From contig NZ_SMAO01000004.1 in NCBI RefSeq assembly GCF_004342175.1, forward strand, positions 186,001-250,000: a stretch of 64,000 bases of DNA, written 5' to 3'. A program made the translations under genes and the position numbers. Position 1 is the first letter of the stretch; every line of letters begins with the position of its first letter. This document shows positions 1 through 8,800 of the stretch, piece by piece. The notes beneath the pieces were generated by a model. It was not told the origin of the DNA. It was given only the letters and a program-made list of their open reading frames with translations, and did no database searches. The DNA is from Thiobaca trueperi. Lineage in GTDB: Bacteria; Pseudomonadota; Gammaproteobacteria; Chromatiales; Chromatiaceae.

Positions 1-186
1 GCTCGCCCACAGCACAAAGGCAATCATCAGGGTCAGCAGAATGTACAGGGTTGTGCGCGCCATCCAGGGTAGCGGACGGCGCTCGATCTCGTCGGCATCG
101 GGCAGAAAGGCGACGACCGTTGCGTCCTGACCTTTGCCCTTGGCCGGCGTGGACGCAGTTAAACGTGACTGGTCTGTTGATGCCAT
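1..186 (-). CDS. HlyD-family periplasmic adaptor of type I secretion (5' end only, cut by window edge)
   Basis: Only the first 62 codons are inside the window. They encode a Lys/Asp/Glu-containing cytoplasmic N-terminus, then a hydrophobic segment (LYILLTLMIAFVLWA) expected to be the single inner-membrane anchor of a membrane-fusion protein. The start codon lies 28 bp inside the end of the upstream ABC transporter gene, so the two are translationally coupled. In HlyBD-type systems this protein bridges the ABC transporter and the TolC channel. The family call rests on position and on the short N-terminus followed by one TM segment; the coiled-coil and lipoyl domains lie outside the window. Confidence 0.8.
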   Translation of the reverse strand, partial: MASTDQSRLTASTPAKGKGQDATVVAFLPDADEIERRPLPWMARTTLYILLTLMIAFVLWAS

Positions 187-2300
187 AACTGTTGATAAGT
201 CTCACAGCGCGTCAGCAGCTCGTCATGACGCCCCCGATCCACCAGCCGCCCTTGCTGCATCACCAGAATGGCATGGGCATTGACCAGGGTGGAGAGACGG
301 TGCGAGATCATGATTACGGTTCGCCCCACCGCGATACGCGACAGATTGCGGATGAAGATCGACTCACTTTCAGGATCGAGCGCACTGGCCGCCTCGTCGA
401 GGATGAGAATACGCGGTTTGGTCAGAAGCGCGCGGGCGATGGAGAGCCGCTGTTTCTGTCCGCCGCTCAGGTTGGCGGCGTTTTCTTCCAGCAGGGTATC
501 GTAACCCTGCGACAGACGCTCGATGAATTCATCCGCCCCCGCCGCCTGGGCGGCAGCGACGATCTCCTCGAAGGAGGCATCCGGCTTGGCGACCGCGATG
601 TTTTCCTTCACCGAGCCCCGGAACAGAAAGTTTTCCTGCAACACCACGCCGATCTGACGGCGCAGATGGGCTAGATCGATCTCGCGGGCGTCGATGCCAT
701 CGAACCGCACCAGTCCTTCCTGGACGCTGTAAAGTCCCTGAATCAATCGTGTCAGCGTGGTTTTGCCCGAACCGCTGCGTCCGACGATCCCGACCACCGT
801 GCCGGCCGGAATGGTGAAGCTGGCGCGGTCCAGCGCTGCCACGCTCGCGCCGGGATAACGGAAGGTCACCTCGTCGAAGGCGATCTCGCCGACGATGGCC
901 GGACGCAGACCGCCCGCACCGGGGCGGCCTTCCGGCGCACGGTTCATGACCTCGCCCAGCATGCGCACCGAGAGCGCGGTCTGCTGATAGGAGTTGATGA
1001 GACCGACGATCTGGATCAGCGGCGCGGAGACCCGCCCCGAGATCATCTGAAAGGCGATCAGCGCGCCGACCGTCAGTTCCTGATTGAAGACATCCTGCGC
1101 GCCGACCACGATGATGGCGATCGGCAGCAGCTTGCCCATGAAATCAATGAAGGTGTTGCCGATGATCGACAGATGCCCGACCCGATAATGCATCGTGATC
1201 GCCTCAGCCGAAAACTGATCCCAGTTCTTCCGCTGCACCGGTTCGATCGCCAGCGCCTTGACCGTGCGCATGCCGTGAATGGTCTCGACCAGCAGCGCCT
1301 GACGCTTGGCCTCGGCGGTATAGAGCGCCTCCAGCCGTCGGCGGAAGGTCGGCAGCAGTGCGCCGATGGTGCCGGCGATGATGACCGTGAAGACCAGCAC
1401 GATGACCGCCAGCTTGACCGAATAGGTGAAGAGGATCGGCAGGAAAATGATCAGCGCCGTGGCTTCCAGCGCGGTAAAGAAAAGCTGGCCGGTCAAAAAG
1501 CCGCGAATACCTTCCAGTTGCTGCATGTGACGGGTGATGACCCCCGCCGACATGGTCTCGAAATAATCGATGGGCAGCGACATCAGATGGCTGAAGGTGC
1601 GGCGGGTGAGCCGCATGTCGATCTTGTTGGTCGCGGCCAGACTCAGCAGATTGCGCACAAAACCGAAGAGCGCATCGAACACCATCGCGATCACGATGCC
1701 GATCCCCAGCACCCAGAGCGTTGATATGCTCTGATGGACCAGCACCTTGTCGATGACGATCTGGAAAAAGATCGGCGTCGCCAGGGCCAGCACATGCATG
1801 ACCATCACCGCCAGGGCGATGTCGCGAAAGGCGGCCTTCTGCTTGAGGATCTCCGGGATGAACCAGCGCAGGCTGAACGGCTGATTGGGGTCGGTCAGTT
1901 TGTGCTGGCGTTTGAGCAGCACCACCGCGCCGTCCCATCGGGCACAGAACTGCTCGCGATCAAGCAGAAAAACGCCCACCTGCTGCACCAGCGGATCGAT
2001 CAGCGCGACCTTGCCGCCGTCCTCAGCGCGTGCGCCGACCACGATCACACCGTTGCCATTGATCAGACGGGCCATGATCGGAAAAACGCCAGTCTGCTCC
2101 AGCAGCGCCTCCCAGGAGAGTTTGGCGGTTCGGGCCTTGAGTCCAATGTCTGAAGCGATCCGCAGCAGACGCGCATCGCCCGGCTCTTCCGCTTTCAGGG
2201 CATACTCATCGATCAACCGCTCGGGATTGATCTGCAAGCCATGATGCTGGGCAATGGCCGTCAGGCATTGGATGACGGTATGAGGAAAGGCGTTGGGCAT
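159..2300 (-). CDS. Type I secretion ABC transporter with degenerate C39-like N-terminal domain (HlyB/LapB type)
   Basis: 713 residues, the usual length for HlyB-type exporters. Residues 1-130 form a C39 peptidase-like domain. The position of the catalytic Cys is Thr8 and the usual His is absent, so it should be a non-proteolytic CLD that binds substrate. Residues about 150-430 hold six membrane segments of an ABC exporter. The nucleotide-binding domain has Walker A GRSGSGKTT (near residue 505), signature LSGGQKQR, Walker B ILILDEAASALD and an H-loop (MISHRLST). A HlyD-type adaptor overlaps its 3' end, and the likely substrate, the octapeptide-repeat protein, lies just upstream on the same strand. 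Its CLD is closely related to the N-terminus of the divergent glycosyltransferase fusion at 5820. Confidence 0.93.
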   Translation of the reverse strand: MPNAFPHTVIQCLTAIAQHHGLQINPERLIDEYALKAEEPGDARLLRIASDIGLKARTAKLSWEALLEQTGVFPIMARLINGNGVIVVGARAEDGGKVALIDPLVQQVGVFLLDREQFCARWDGAVVLLKRQHKLTDPNQPFSLRWFIPEILKQKAAFRDIALAVMVMHVLALATPIFFQIVIDKVLVHQSISTLWVLGIGIVIAMVFDALFGFVRNLLSLAATNKIDMRLTRRTFSHLMSLPIDYFETMSAGVITRHMQQLEGIRGFLTGQLFFTALEATALIIFLPILFTYSVKLAVIVLVFTVIIAGTIGALLPTFRRRLEALYTAEAKRQALLVETIHGMRTVKALAIEPVQRKNWDQFSAEAITMHYRVGHLSIIGNTFIDFMGKLLPIAIIVVGAQDVFNQELTVGALIAFQMISGRVSAPLIQIVGLINSYQQTALSVRMLGEVMNRAPEGRPGAGGLRPAIVGEIAFDEVTFRYPGASVAALDRASFTIPAGTVVGIVGRSGSGKTTLTRLIQGLYSVQEGLVRFDGIDAREIDLAHLRRQIGVVLQENFLFRGSVKENIAVAKPDASFEEIVAAAQAAGADEFIERLSQGYDTLLEENAANLSGGQKQRLSIARALLTKPRILILDEAASALDPESESIFIRNLSRIAVGRTVIMISHRLSTLVNAHAILVMQQGRLVDRGRHDELLTRCETYQQLWHQQTSHV

Positions 2301-2413
2301 TGTTGGGAATCCGCCTGGATCTTGGAGCGGATTGTGCCGTAAATCCAGTTTTGATGCCGGTGAATCTCGTCGCGGTTCAGCGATTTGACGGGGCTTAAAT
2401 CAACTTTGCGACT

Positions 2414-2494
2414 TTATTCGGCTTGCGGCTCGGGAATGCCGGCATCCTTGAGGGTGCGGACGAATTTCAGGGTATCGAAAGCGATGCTTGTCAT
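2414..2494 (-). pseudogene. Truncated DUF1640-like small coiled-coil protein (remnant)
   Basis: A 26-codon reading frame encodes MTSIAFDTLKFVRTLKDAG followed by IPEPQAE and a TAA. This is the conserved N-terminus of DUF1640 coiled-coil proteins, which normally continue for about 80-150 more residues. Nothing recognisable follows the stop up to the transporter gene, so this looks like a decayed copy that kept only its 5' end. It lies between the repeat-protein terminator and the ABC transporter start. A genuine short peptide cannot be excluded. The family call is from memory of the N-terminal motif. Confidence 0.5.
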
Positions 2495-2572
2495 GGTTTT
2501 CTCATTCTTTCAGCGCGCAAGACCCAAAGCAGCCGGTTTGCAGCGTGGCAAAATCAAGGTTGCGTGACAAAC

Positions 2573-2607
2573 AAAAAAGCGACCAGGCCATTCAGCCTGG
2601 TCGCTTT
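2573..2607 (-). terminator. Rho-independent terminator of the octapeptide-repeat gene
   Basis: A perfect 13-bp stem (2576-2588 with 2595-2607) and 6-nt loop are followed on the minus strand by a run of six T. It starts 20 bp after the stop codon of the repeat-protein gene, and the transporter gene lies beyond it on the same strand. It should uncouple abundant substrate mRNA from lower-level transporter mRNA. Confidence 0.88.
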
Positions 2608-2626
2608 GCATCCTTGCGGACTCAGA

Positions 2627-5488
2627 TCATGACGAAGACGTGAGCATTGGCGAGACCGTCAGGAGATCCGTCTGCGGTTTGCCGGGCTCCTGCGGCTTCA
2701 GGACCGAAGCGAGCGCTGTTCCGGAGTGCGCGCCGAAGTCAGGGTTGCCTTGCATGAAGCTGGTAAGCGTCGTCGCCATACTCGCAACACTGGCGGCAAA
2801 GCGGGTTGGATCGGGCGCGTCGGTCAGCGAGCCGGTGGTGCCGGTCGGTGTTCCGGCGCCGCTTGCGAACTCGGCCATCGCCTGCACCATGCCGCCGACC
2901 TGGGTGCGCAGCACGTCTCCCGCCACCTGTACTCCGGCTTTCTCGACCGTGAACCAGACATCCGCCATCTCGTGCGTCTCACCATCCACCGTCTCGAAGC
3001 TGGAGACCAGACCCACCCAGTTGCCGTTGTTCATGACCGAGGTGGCCTGCGCATTCAGATCCATCTGCTTGATGCCAAGCTCGGCTAGACTCTTCAGCTC
3101 GCCCGCCTGACTCACGCCGTCCGAATTGCTGTCCTGCCAGACTTTCAGCTCGGACCAGGCAGCGTCTGCCGCCGTGATGGCGCCGTCCCCGTTGCTATCC
3201 AGCTCGCTCAATGCGGCGTAACCGTCGGTCGCCTTCTCGCCATTGGCCAGACGGGTGGCGGTGCCGAAGAGTTCGGTGCCATCGTCGATCTTGCCATTGG
3301 CGTTCAGATCGCGGACCAGCAGACCGTCATTGGCATCCACCCAGCCGTTGCGCAGAGTTGGGACATCCGGATCCAGCGCGAACTGCGTGCCCTGCGCAAG
3401 ACTCAGCGTCTTGATGCCATCGCCGTTGAGGTCGAGAACCAGCGGCGAGATTTGGGCGGTGGTGGTTGTCAGCCATGTGACACCACTTGTTGTCAGCGCG
3501 CCCAACTGGTTCGTTGACAGACCCATGGTTTGCGCCTTACTCCACACATTCAACTGAGTGGATGACAGAACGGCCAGATCCGCCGTCTCTATCGCGCCAA
3601 TCTGAGCAGCGGTTAACGCGCCCATTTGTGTGGCGGTCAAAAGAGCGGCCTGGGCGGTCGTCAAGGCCACGATCTGGCTGTTTTTCAGTGAGCCGATCTG
3701 GGTGAGACCGACAATATCACTTCCCAGCGCCTGGATCTGATTGTCACTCAATGCCTGAACAGTAGCCACAGAGAATGCGCCGATCTGGGTTGATGTCAGG
3801 GCGGCGATCTGACTGGTTGTCAGCCCTGGCAGCTTCTTGGCATCGATCTCCTGGATCTGCGCGCTCGTCAGAGCCTGAATCTGGCTGGTATTGAGCGCAC
3901 CGACCTGAGTGTTGGACAGCAGCTTGAATTGTGTCTTGGCATCGAACGCGGCCAGATCCTGGGTTTCCAGCGCCGCAACCTGCGCAGTGCTCAGGAGCTT
4001 GATCAGCGGGGTGATGCCGGCAATCTGCGATATTTCCAGCGCCACGATCTGCGCGGTGGTCAGACCATCGACCTGGGTCTTGGTGAACCCCTTGAATTGT
4101 GCGGCGGTGAGTTGCTGCACATCGACGGTTTCCAGCGCCGCGATCTGGGTGGAGCTGAAGGATTTGATCGCCGCTGCGGCGAGTCCGCCGATCTGTCCGG
4201 TGGTGAAGGCCGCGATCTGGGCCGTGCTCAGACCGGCCACCTGATTCTTGGCGAAGGCGCCGAGCTGGGCGGTGGTAAGCGCCTGGATCTGGGATGTGCC
4301 CAGGGCGCCTGTCTGCGCGGAGGACAGCAGCTTGATTTGTGTCTTGGCATCGAACGCGGCCAGATCCTGGGTTTCCAGCGCCGCGACCTGTGACGTGCTC
4401 AGGAACTTGATCAGCGGGGTGATGCCGGCAATCTGCGACGTTTCCAGCGCCACGATCTGGTTGGTGGTCAGACCGGGTACCTGGGTCTTGGTGAATCCTT
4501 TGAATTGTGCGGCGGTGAGTTGCTGCACATCGACGGTTTCCAGCGCCGCGATCTGGGTGGAACTGAAGGATTTGATCGCCGCTGCGGCGAGTCCGCCGAT
4601 CTGTCCGGTGGTGAAGGCCGCGATCTGGGCCGTGCTCAGACCGGCCACCTGATTCTTGGCGAAGGCGCCGAGCTGGGCGGTGGTAAGCGCCTGGATCTGG
4701 GATGTGCCCAGGGCGCCTGTCTGCGCGGAGGACAGCAGCTTGATTTGTGTCTTGGCATCGAACGCGGCCAGATCCTGGGTTTCCAGCGCCGCGACCTGTG
4801 ACGTACTCAGGAGCTTGATCAGCGGGGTGATGCCGGCAATCTGCGACGTTTCCAGCGCCACGATCTGGCTGGTGGTCAGACCGGGTACCTGGGTCTTGGT
4901 GAATCCTTTGAATTGTGCGGCGGTGAGTTGCTGCACATCCTGAGTTTCCAGCGCCCCGATTTGGGTGGCGGTGAAGGATTTGATCGCCGCTGCGGCGAGT
5001 CCGCCGATCTGTCCGGTGGTGAAGGCCGCGATCTGGGTCGTGGTCAGACCGGCCACCTGATTCTTGGCGAAGGCGCCGAGCTGGGCGTTGGTGAGTGCCT
5101 GGATCTGGGATGTGCCCAGGGCGCCCGTCTGCGCGGCGGACAGCAGCTTGATTTGTGTTTTGGCATCGAACGTGGCCAGATCCTCGGTTTCCAGCGCCGC
5201 GACCTGGGTGGTGGTCAGAAGTTTAATGATTGGGGTGATCTCGGGAATTTGTGAGACGGTCAAGGCCACGATCTGGTTGGTTTGTAAGGCATCCACCTGG
5301 GTCTTGCCGAATGACTTGAACTGTGCTCCACCAAAATGTGGAATTTGCGCCGTGGTGAAGGCAGTCACTTGAACTGCGGATAGCGCCTTGACCTGCGTTG
5401 CCGTTAAGGCTTTGATTTCACTTTCGGTTAACGCGACGATGTCCGCAGTGCCTAAAGTGGTGATATCTGTGGTGGCTGTAATGCTCAT
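2627..5488 (-). CDS. Octapeptide-repeat secreted protein with C-terminal calcium-loop region; presumptive type I secretion substrate and glycosylation acceptor
   Basis: 953 residues from the ATG at 5488, chosen because AGGAAGGG lies 7 nt upstream; an in-frame start 48 bp earlier lacks this. Residues about 1-680 are octapeptides of pattern x-x-Q-[IVL]-x-[AG]-[LF]-[ST], for example TSQIQALT and TAQIAAFT, organised into a 136-residue super-repeat. Most units carry Ser or Thr at positions 1, 2 or 8. From about 680 come EF-hand-like loops (LDLNGDGIKT, DLNANGKIDDGTE, DSNGDGAITAAD, DSNSDGVSQAGE), as in large type I secreted proteins. There is no N-terminal signal peptide and I see no cysteine. The C-terminus ends in hydroxylated and hydrophobic residues, compatible with a type I signal. 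Adjacent transporter genes support export. Surface location and glycosylation are inferences. Confidence 0.85.
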   Translation of the reverse strand: MSITATTDITTLGTADIVALTESEIKALTATQVKALSAVQVTAFTTAQIPHFGGAQFKSFGKTQVDALQTNQIVALTVSQIPEITPIIKLLTTTQVAALETEDLATFDAKTQIKLLSAAQTGALGTSQIQALTNAQLGAFAKNQVAGLTTTQIAAFTTGQIGGLAAAAIKSFTATQIGALETQDVQQLTAAQFKGFTKTQVPGLTTSQIVALETSQIAGITPLIKLLSTSQVAALETQDLAAFDAKTQIKLLSSAQTGALGTSQIQALTTAQLGAFAKNQVAGLSTAQIAAFTTGQIGGLAAAAIKSFSSTQIAALETVDVQQLTAAQFKGFTKTQVPGLTTNQIVALETSQIAGITPLIKFLSTSQVAALETQDLAAFDAKTQIKLLSSAQTGALGTSQIQALTTAQLGAFAKNQVAGLSTAQIAAFTTGQIGGLAAAAIKSFSSTQIAALETVDVQQLTAAQFKGFTKTQVDGLTTAQIVALEISQIAGITPLIKLLSTAQVAALETQDLAAFDAKTQFKLLSNTQVGALNTSQIQALTSAQIQEIDAKKLPGLTTSQIAALTSTQIGAFSVATVQALSDNQIQALGSDIVGLTQIGSLKNSQIVALTTAQAALLTATQMGALTAAQIGAIETADLAVLSSTQLNVWSKAQTMGLSTNQLGALTTSGVTWLTTTTAQISPLVLDLNGDGIKTLSLAQGTQFALDPDVPTLRNGWVDANDGLLVRDLNANGKIDDGTELFGTATRLANGEKATDGYAALSELDSNGDGAITAADAAWSELKVWQDSNSDGVSQAGELKSLAELGIKQMDLNAQATSVMNNGNWVGLVSSFETVDGETHEMADVWFTVEKAGVQVAGDVLRTQVGGMVQAMAEFASGAGTPTGTTGSLTDAPDPTRFAASVASMATTLTSFMQGNPDFGAHSGTALASVLKPQEPGKPQTDLLTVSPMLTSSS
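3842..5239. repeat. 408-bp tandem coding repeat, three full copies plus a partial one
   Basis: Inside the repeat-protein gene the DNA repeats with an exact 408-bp period, with copy boundaries at 5239, 4831, 4423 and 4015 and a partial fourth copy running to about 3842. Each copy encodes 136 residues, or 17 octapeptides (one of nine and one of seven residues). Copies 2 and 3 are nearly identical and copy 1 is more diverged, which suggests recent duplication. Copy number may vary between strains. Confidence 0.93.
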
Positions 5489-5530
5489 TGTCGCGCCCTT
5501 CCTGCTGAATGTTCGTGTAAAGAATATATT

Positions 5531-5546
5531 TGGCACTTAAAATGCT
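5531..5546 (+). promoter_or_regulatory. Candidate sigma-54 (-24/-12) promoter reading toward the glycosyltransferase fusion
   Basis: TGGCAC-TTAAA-ATGCT matches the RpoN consensus TGGCAC-N5-TTGCW in all but one position, with GG and GC exactly 10 nt apart. It would give a 5' leader of about 260 nt before the ATG at 5820. No enhancer site was identified, and a single hit in 64 kb could be chance. Confidence 0.4.
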
Positions 5547-5819
5547 TCCAGTTCAATCGTGCCGGTATCGCATATAAGATCGGTTGCCCGTGTCAAAACT
5601 TTAGGATAAATCGAACAAAAGATTCGACATATCGGCCAATCTGCAAACGGCGTCACAAAATTGCGCCAGGTATCAAACCCTGTCAGCCAAAGAGATTTTC
5701 TTTGCAAACGCCTGTTTGCGTGGCAGCGGCCCAAGCGCCTAGAATCGGGTCGCGTGTGGGTGTCGCCGTATTGTCGTCACCCCCGCGAACGGTCCCAACC
5801 AGATTCGGCCAAGCGAACC

Positions 5820-8800
5820 ATGCCCGATTTGCGCATTCAGAGCATCCTACGCTGTCTCGCCGCCATCGCGCAGCATCACGGCCTGTCAGCCGATCCCGCG
5901 CAGCTGATCAAAGCGCATGACCTGGGAGCGCAGGAACCGGACACTGCACGGTTACAGACCCTCGCCACTGACATCGGCCTCGACGCCAGCCCCGGAACGC
6001 TCTCCTGGAAAAACCTTCTGACGCAGCAGAAGCGATTTCCGCTCCTGGCGCGTCTGACCGACGGCACCGGCCTGATCGTCGTCGGCGCCCGACACGGTGC
6101 TGTCGGCAAGGTCGCGGTTCTCGATCCGGCCGATAAACAGCCCAAGGTCCGCTGGCTTGGCCGACAACCCTTCTGCCGCCGCTGGCGAGGTGACGTGATG
6201 TTTCTGCAACCCCAGGCGGCACCTTCGCCGCATGACATCCTGATCCAGGGCATCGAATTCCAGCACCAAGGCCGGACGGATGAGGCCGCGCGCTTGTTCC
6301 AAGCGGTCTTGGCGGCTCACCCCAACCATCCCGCCGCGCTTTATTCGCTGGCCGTCATCGCCATGGATCGCGCCGACCCGGAGGAGGCGTTGCGTCTGAC
6401 CGAAACGGGCGTTCTCGCCGCGCCGGACTTCGCGCCCATCTGGTTCGCCCATGCCACCGCTTTGCGTGCGCTCGGACGCCAGGAAGAGGCGCTCGCAAAT
6501 TACGACAGGGCGCTTGAGATTCAACCCGACTATCTCGAAGCGCTGACCAACAGCGGCGTGCTGCTGCGGGAGCTCCTGCGTCACGGAGAGGCGCTTGAGC
6601 GTTTCAATCGCATCCTGACCATCGACCCCAATTCGACCACGGCGCTGGCGAACTGCGCCATTCTCCTGACCGAATTCAAGCAAAGCGAAGAAGCGATCAA
6701 ACTGTTCGAGCGCCTGCTCGCACTCAATCCTGATTTCGATTACGGCCTGGGCCTGCTGTGTTACGAGCGCCTGCACATCTGCGACTGGACCGATTACGAG
6801 TCGCAGGCTGCCAGGATTATCGAAGGTCTTCGCGCCGGTCGCCGTGTCTGCAAAACCCTGGCCTTGATGGCGATTTGCGATTCCGCTGAGGATCATTTCC
6901 GGGCCGCCAGGATCTTTGCCGAAAGCTATTGCCCGCGTCAGCCCATTGCATTGTGGCAGGGCGAGCAATATAAGCATGACCGGATTCGTATCGCCTATGT
7001 CTCGGCTGATCTGCGCGAGCACCCCGTTGGCCATTTAATGGCGGGGGTTTTCGAACATCATGACAAATCTCGCTTCGAGACCATCGCCATTTCGGTCGGC
7101 ATCGATGATCAGAGCCGACTGCGCGAGCGCATGGTCAAGGCATTCGATCATTTCATCGATGCCCGTCTGATGGGCAGCCGGCAGATCGCCGAAAAGATGC
7201 GCGAAATGGAAGTCGATATCGCGATCGATCTGTCCGGGTACACCGCCGACTCCCGCATTCATGTCTTCGCCTATCGTCCTGCACCGGTGCAGGTCGGCTA
7301 TCTCGGCTATCCCGGCACTCTCGGCACCGATTACATGGATTACATCATCGCGGATCGGCATGTGATTCCAGAAGAACACCAGCCATTTTATAGCGAGCGT
7401 GTGCTTTACCTGCCCGAGAGCTATCTGCCAACCGACGATAGCATCCGGATTTCCGAACGCACTCCAACACGCGCCGAATGCGGATTGCCCGAAACCGGCT
7501 TTGTTTTCTGTTCGTTCAGTCACGATTACAAGATCACCCCGAGCATCTTTTCCGTCTGGATGCGTCTGCTCAATCAGGTGCCCGGCAGTGTTCTATGGCT
7601 GATGTCTCGCAACGAATTATCGCAGCGTAATCTGCGCAGTGAAGCCGGCCGGCATGGCGTCGACCCCGCGCGTCTGATCTTTGCCAGCCGCGTGCCACGG
7701 ATCGAGGATCATCTCGCCCGCTACCGTCAGGCCGATCTCTTTCTCGACACGCATCCCTATAACGCTCATACCACTGCCGCTGATGCGCTCATGGCGGGTT
7801 TGCCGGTTGTGACTTATATGGGCAATGCCTTTCCGTCGCGTGTGGCGGGTAGCTTGCTGTATTCGGTTGGGCTGGGAAATCTTGTCGGTCAGTCTTTAGA
7901 GCAATATGAATCTCTGGCGCTTGAATTGGCCAACAATCCGGAAGAATTGCTCAGAATCAAAGTGCATTTAAAGGAAAGCAGGGAGGCGGGTCGCTTTTTC
8001 GATAGCGGGAAGTTTTGTTCCAATTTGGAGTTTTTGTTTTTGAGCCTGCTTTTTCGCGAAGCGGAAAATTTTAAATCGGTACCTTTTTTCAAATCTGATG
8101 CGCATTTGAATTTCGTTGTAATGACGCCTCCTTACAGTGAAAGGAGCGGCGGTTCTCTCGCGCTATGGAGATTGATCGAGGCATTGAAAAACAAAGGGCA
8201 GGCGGTGAAAGTTTGCCTGTTTTGCAGCTATTCTGATCAAACCATGACTATTTCCCCGGACGGAAAAAGCTGGTATTGCTGTCATGAAAGATCGTTGCCT
8301 GATTATTATTCGTCCGGCAAAGATAAACCTGTTTTCATTGTGCCGGAGGTTTTTTGTTCAAGATGGCTGGCGGGCATGAAAGTTGTTCGTTATTATTTGA
8401 ACAGGCTTGGCGTGCTTGGCATTTTTCCGCGTGTTAATGACGACGAATTTAAGCTCTCTTTCTCGCCTCTTTTTGTTGGCGAGTCGGATTTTTTTTTGCC
8501 GCAATATAATGGGAAAATAAATTTGGAGTACGCAAGAAATCTGAAGATGGAGCCCAGGAAATTAAATTTGACTTATATCGGAAAGGGTGGTCTTTATGTC
8601 GATGACCCAAAGGTGTTTAGAGACAGCGTGCTGATGACTCGTTCATGGCCTGAAACTAGGGATGAGTATATTCATCTTCTGGAGAATACGAATTTTGTTT
8701 TTTCTTACGATGTGCTGACTGCCGTGCTTATGGAGTCCGTGCTGCTTGGTGCAATTCCCGTTATTCTTTGCTTTAAGCCTTTTTCAAGGGAGGAAATGCT

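Noticed and set aside
3842-5239. Repeat array considered as CRISPR or noncoding satellite
   Set aside because: The unit is 408 bp, contiguous, and keeps one protein frame with conserved residues; there are no spacers.
3909-5372. Series of overlapping plus-strand open frames of 95-154 codons opposite the repeat protein
   Set aside because: They recur with the 408-bp period, are Ala/Cys/Ser- or Gly-rich, and have no ribosome sites. They are antisense shadows of the repeat.
5661-5819. In-frame upstream extension of the glycosyltransferase fusion by 53 codons
   Set aside because: The added residues are Arg/Pro-rich and unlike any CLD. The transporter CLD aligns from the Met at 5820.
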